The notes below the pieces were generated by a model. That model was given only the letters and a program-made list of their open reading frames with translations, made no database searches and was not told the origin of the DNA. From Nocardia speluncae NBRC 108251 (GTDB lineage: Bacteria > Actinomycetota > Actinomycetes > Mycobacteriales > Mycobacteriaceae), in contig NZ_BDBZ01000002.1 in the NCBI RefSeq assembly GCF_001613245.1, positions 558,001 through 622,000 of the forward strand: a stretch of 64,000 nt of DNA, given 5' to 3'. Made by a program: the position numbers and the translations under genes. Shown here piece by piece: positions 61,501 through 64,000 of this stretch (position 1 is its first letter; each line of letters starts with the position of its first letter).

Positions 61501-63666
61501 ATGACCACGGAAACCGTCGCCCGGCAATGCACCCTGTGCGAGGCCCACTGCGGCATCCTGGTGACCGTCGAGGATTCGGCCGTCACCAGGATCGAAGGCA
61601 ACCCGGAGGACGTGCTGTCCAAGGGGTATATCTGTCCCAAGGCGACGGCGATGGCCGGCCTCCACGATGATCCGGACCGGTTGCGCACGCCGATGCGGCG
61701 GGTGGGCGACCGGTTCGAAGCGATCAGCTGGGACGAGGCATTCCGTGAGGTCGGCGCCCGGCTGCGGCAAGTACGGCGCGACCACGGCCCCCATGCGGTC
61801 GGTATGTACCTCGGCAATCCGGCGGCACATAATTCGGCGATCATGTACGCCATGGCATTGCGGGCAGGCCTGATGACCCGCAACTTCTACACCGCCTCGT
61901 CGATCGATCAGTTCCCCCAGGAGTTCGTGGCCTGGCAGATGTACGGCTCGAATTTTCTGATGCCCATCGCCGATATCGACCGCACCGATCGGCTGGTGAT
62001 CATCGGCGCCAACCCTGCGGTCTCCAACGGATCGGTGACCACCATGCCGGGCGCCAAGAACCGGATCAAGGCGGTGCGGGCCCGCGGCGGCAAGGTCGTG
62101 GTGATCGACCCGCGGCGTACCGAAACCGCGCGCCTGGCCGACGAACACCTGGCGGTGCTGCCGGGCGGTGACCCCTATCTGCTGCTGGCCGTCCTGCACG
62201 TACTGCTCACCGAAGACCTGTGCGACCGGACCGCCGTCCGCACGCAGTGCGCCGGTTCGGATGCATTGCGGCAGCTGGTATCCGGGTTCTCCCCCGAGGA
62301 GGCGGCACCATACGCAGGCGTCGACGCCGAGGCCATCCGCCGACTGGCCCGGGAACACGCCGCGGCGAAATCGGCAGTGATGTACGCCCGGATCGGAGTC
62401 TGCCAGACCCTCACCGGAACGATCACCCACTGGCTGGTCAACACCATCAACGCGATCACCGGCAACCTCGACCGGCCCGGCGGCCAGATGTATGCCACCC
62501 CCGCGGTGGACCTGCTGCCGCTGGCGCGGCGGATGCCACCGTTCCACGGTGCCTGGACCGATCGCTCGGGGAAGTACAGATCATTCCGCTTCGAACTACC
62601 CGTGGCCGCTCTGGCTTCCGAAATCCTGAATGAGGGACCAGAGCAGATCCGCGCCATGATCACCTATGCCGGAAATCCCGTACTGTCCACCCCGCAGCGC
62701 GGGCAGCTGGACAAGGCGCTGAGTTCCCTCGATTTCTATGTGGCCGTGGATATGTACGTCACCGAAACCACCCGCCACGCCGATATCATCCTGCCGCCGG
62801 TATCGCCGCTGGAGCGCGAGGATCTCGACATCCTGCTGACCATGTTCAGCGTGCACAACAACATTCGCTACAACGCGCGGGCGATCGACGCCCCGGCGGA
62901 CGGTCTCGAGGACTGGGAGATCATGGCCCGGCTGACCACCGAGATCCTGCCGCTGCCAGTGCGTTCGCTGACCGGCCGGGCCCTCAACGCGGTATTCGCC
63001 CGATTCAGCCCAGTGCGCGCGGCGACCTTGGGAATCGCGGTCGGCCCGCACGGGGTCCTGCGCCGGGGCCGCCGCGGCATCACCCTGGCGAAAGTCCGCG
63101 CGGCCCGCGGCGGGATCGATCTGGGGCCGCTGCGTCCCCGCCTGCCGTCCCTCATCGCCACCGCTGATCGGAAGGTGCAGCTCGCCCCGGCATCGTTCGT
63201 CGCCGAAGCCCGCCGGCTGCTCGCCGACGCCGGTTCCGCGCGCGCCGAAGGTTTCGATCTGCGGCTGATCGGCCGCCGCCACCTGCGCAGCAACAATTCG
63301 TGGCTGCACAATGTGCCGTCGATGGTGAAGGGCCGCGACCGCTGCACCGCGCTGATGCATCCCGCCGATGCCGCCGCGCGCGGGCTCGCCGACGGCGACC
63401 AGGCCACCGTGAGCTCGCCGATCGGTGCCATCGCGGTACCGGTGGAGGTCAGCGCCGATATCCGGCCCGGGACGGTGGCCATCCCGCACGGTTGGGGTCA
63501 CCGCGAACCGGGCGTCGGCTGGACCGTAGCGGCCTCGCTGCCGGGCGCGAATGTCAACCTGCTGCACGATCCGGAACAGGTGGACCGTATCTCCGGGAAT
63601 GCCGCGGTGAACAGCACCTGGGTCAGGATCGAACCGGCCGGGAAAGCGGCGGCCACCGCCGGCTGA
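61501..63666 (+). CDS. molybdopterin-dependent oxidoreductase with one 4Fe-4S cluster
   Basis: 721 residues, AAGGTGG before the ATG. Cluster cysteines Cys10, Cys13 and Cys17 (CTLCEAHCG) and Cys45 (GYICPKA). Then IGANPAVSNGSVTTMPGAKN and VVVIDPRRTETARLADEHL for cofactor binding, and a C-terminal dinucleotide-binding domain (LHNVPSMVKGRDRCTALMH, then IPHGWGHREPGVGW). No Tat signal or other subunit is seen, so cytoplasmic. The group includes formate dehydrogenase-like and BisC-like enzymes; the substrate is unknown. Begins 111 bases after sigF. Confidence 0.9.
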   Translation: MTTETVARQCTLCEAHCGILVTVEDSAVTRIEGNPEDVLSKGYICPKATAMAGLHDDPDRLRTPMRRVGDRFEAISWDEAFREVGARLRQVRRDHGPHAVGMYLGNPAAHNSAIMYAMALRAGLMTRNFYTASSIDQFPQEFVAWQMYGSNFLMPIADIDRTDRLVIIGANPAVSNGSVTTMPGAKNRIKAVRARGGKVVVIDPRRTETARLADEHLAVLPGGDPYLLLAVLHVLLTEDLCDRTAVRTQCAGSDALRQLVSGFSPEEAAPYAGVDAEAIRRLAREHAAAKSAVMYARIGVCQTLTGTITHWLVNTINAITGNLDRPGGQMYATPAVDLLPLARRMPPFHGAWTDRSGKYRSFRFELPVAALASEILNEGPEQIRAMITYAGNPVLSTPQRGQLDKALSSLDFYVAVDMYVTETTRHADIILPPVSPLEREDLDILLTMFSVHNNIRYNARAIDAPADGLEDWEIMARLTTEILPLPVRSLTGRALNAVFARFSPVRAATLGIAVGPHGVLRRGRRGITLAKVRAARGGIDLGPLRPRLPSLIATADRKVQLAPASFVAEARRLLADAGSARAEGFDLRLIGRRHLRSNNSWLHNVPSMVKGRDRCTALMHPADAAARGLADGDQATVSSPIGAIAVPVEVSADIRPGTVAIPHGWGHREPGVGWTVAASLPGANVNLLHDPEQVDRISGNAAVNSTWVRIEPAGKAAATAG

Positions 63667-63893
63667 TACACCCGGCCACCGGACGGTTCACGCGAACCGC
63701 ATCGGCGAAATCGCCGCGAACGATCGTCAGCACCCGAGTACCGTCCGCTGCCTCCGGGGCGGGTCACCGACCTAGCCGGTAGACCCTGATATGTCGGGGG
63801 TGCGGGGGGCAACTGTTCGAGTTCACGGACAGAACCTGCGCGGCCGGGGCGGACTGTAAACCATTGGAGGAGACGATGTGCGTCCCGGCCCGG

Positions 63894-64000
63894 CTATCCA
63901 GCGGTTCCCCGATCCCTGGTTTTGCGCAGCTTCGCGGGAGCGGCAAGCCACCACGCGGCATCGAGCAGTTCCCGCAACTGCTCGGTATCGACGCGGTCCA
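63894..64000 (-). CDS. 3' end of a gene, perhaps an MmcQ/YjbR-family protein
   Basis: A minus-strand frame is open from the window edge to TAG at 63896-63894, giving VDTEQLRELLDAAWWLAAPA and a basic tail. The Leu-x-x-Leu-Leu-x-x-Ala-Trp-x-x-Ala-Ala-Pro pattern resembles the C-terminus of MmcQ/YjbR-like proteins; this is a guess from a short piece. A plus-strand frame with GGAGGAG and ATG at 63876 overlaps it and cannot be excluded. Confidence 0.5.
   Translation of the reverse strand, partial: DRVDTEQLRELLDAAWWLAAPAKLRKTRDRGTAG

Overview
The window comes from a high-GC actinobacterium of the Nocardia/Rhodococcus/Mycobacterium group (Mycobacteriales). The signs are a strong G/C bias at third codon positions, frequent GTG starts with GTGA/ATGA stop-start overlaps, and a gene order that follows the known core order of that group: suf operon, mptB, ABC transporter, ctaA, CdaR-type regulator, qor, ctaB, tkt-tal-zwf-opcA-pgl, secG, tpiA-pgk-gap, whiA-yvcK-rapZ-uvrC, ribH-ribBA-ribE, rpe. 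Nocardia is the best guess. No rRNA, tRNA, CRISPR array, insertion sequence or prophage was seen.

Layout. 1-3,230 (minus): a conservon (membrane histidine-kinase-like ATPase, roadblock protein, DUF742 protein, small GTPase) running into a cytochrome P450 cut by the window edge; a perfect 17-bp inverted repeat lies upstream. 4,057-10,491 (minus): the iron-sulfur assembly operon sufR-B-D-C-S-U-T, with a SufR-type operator at its head. 10,961-15,504 (plus): mannosyltransferase mptB, a two-gene ABC exporter and ctaA. 15,648-19,823: CdaR-type regulator, small conserved protein, quinone reductase, ctaB. 20,219-26,739 (plus): pentose phosphate operon tkt-tal-zwf-opcA-pgl.

26,985-42,416 is an accessory stretch lying between core genes: a truncated fused 2-oxo-acid dehydrogenase E1, a TetR/methyltransferase divergent pair with a tandem operator, a HAD hydrolase, a TPP enzyme, a hydrolase/SDR divergent pair with a KstR-like site, the core gene secG, three MFS transporters, a META-domain lipoprotein, a small secreted protein with a decayed duplicate, and a TetR regulator. 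42,358-45,393 (minus): glycolytic tpiA-pgk-gap. 45,753-51,861: acetyltransferase, then whiA-yvcK-rapZ and uvrC. 52,424-54,895: gamma-glutamyltransferase lipoprotein, then a guanidine-III riboswitch controlling a guanidinium exporter. 55,003-57,952 (minus): riboflavin genes. 58,627-64,000: an unknown protein, rpe, an anti-sigma/sigma-F pair, a molybdopterin oxidoreductase and the 3' end of another gene.

The core genes form metabolic sets: Fe-S cluster assembly under SufR, heme A synthesis (ctaA, ctaB), lower glycolysis beside the oxidative pentose phosphate route, and riboflavin supply. The points most worth attention are regulatory or evolutionary: the riboswitch, several perfect inverted repeats, repeated leaderless-type promoters, the truncated E1 gene and the decayed duplicate. 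I did not find a clearly new multi-gene system.
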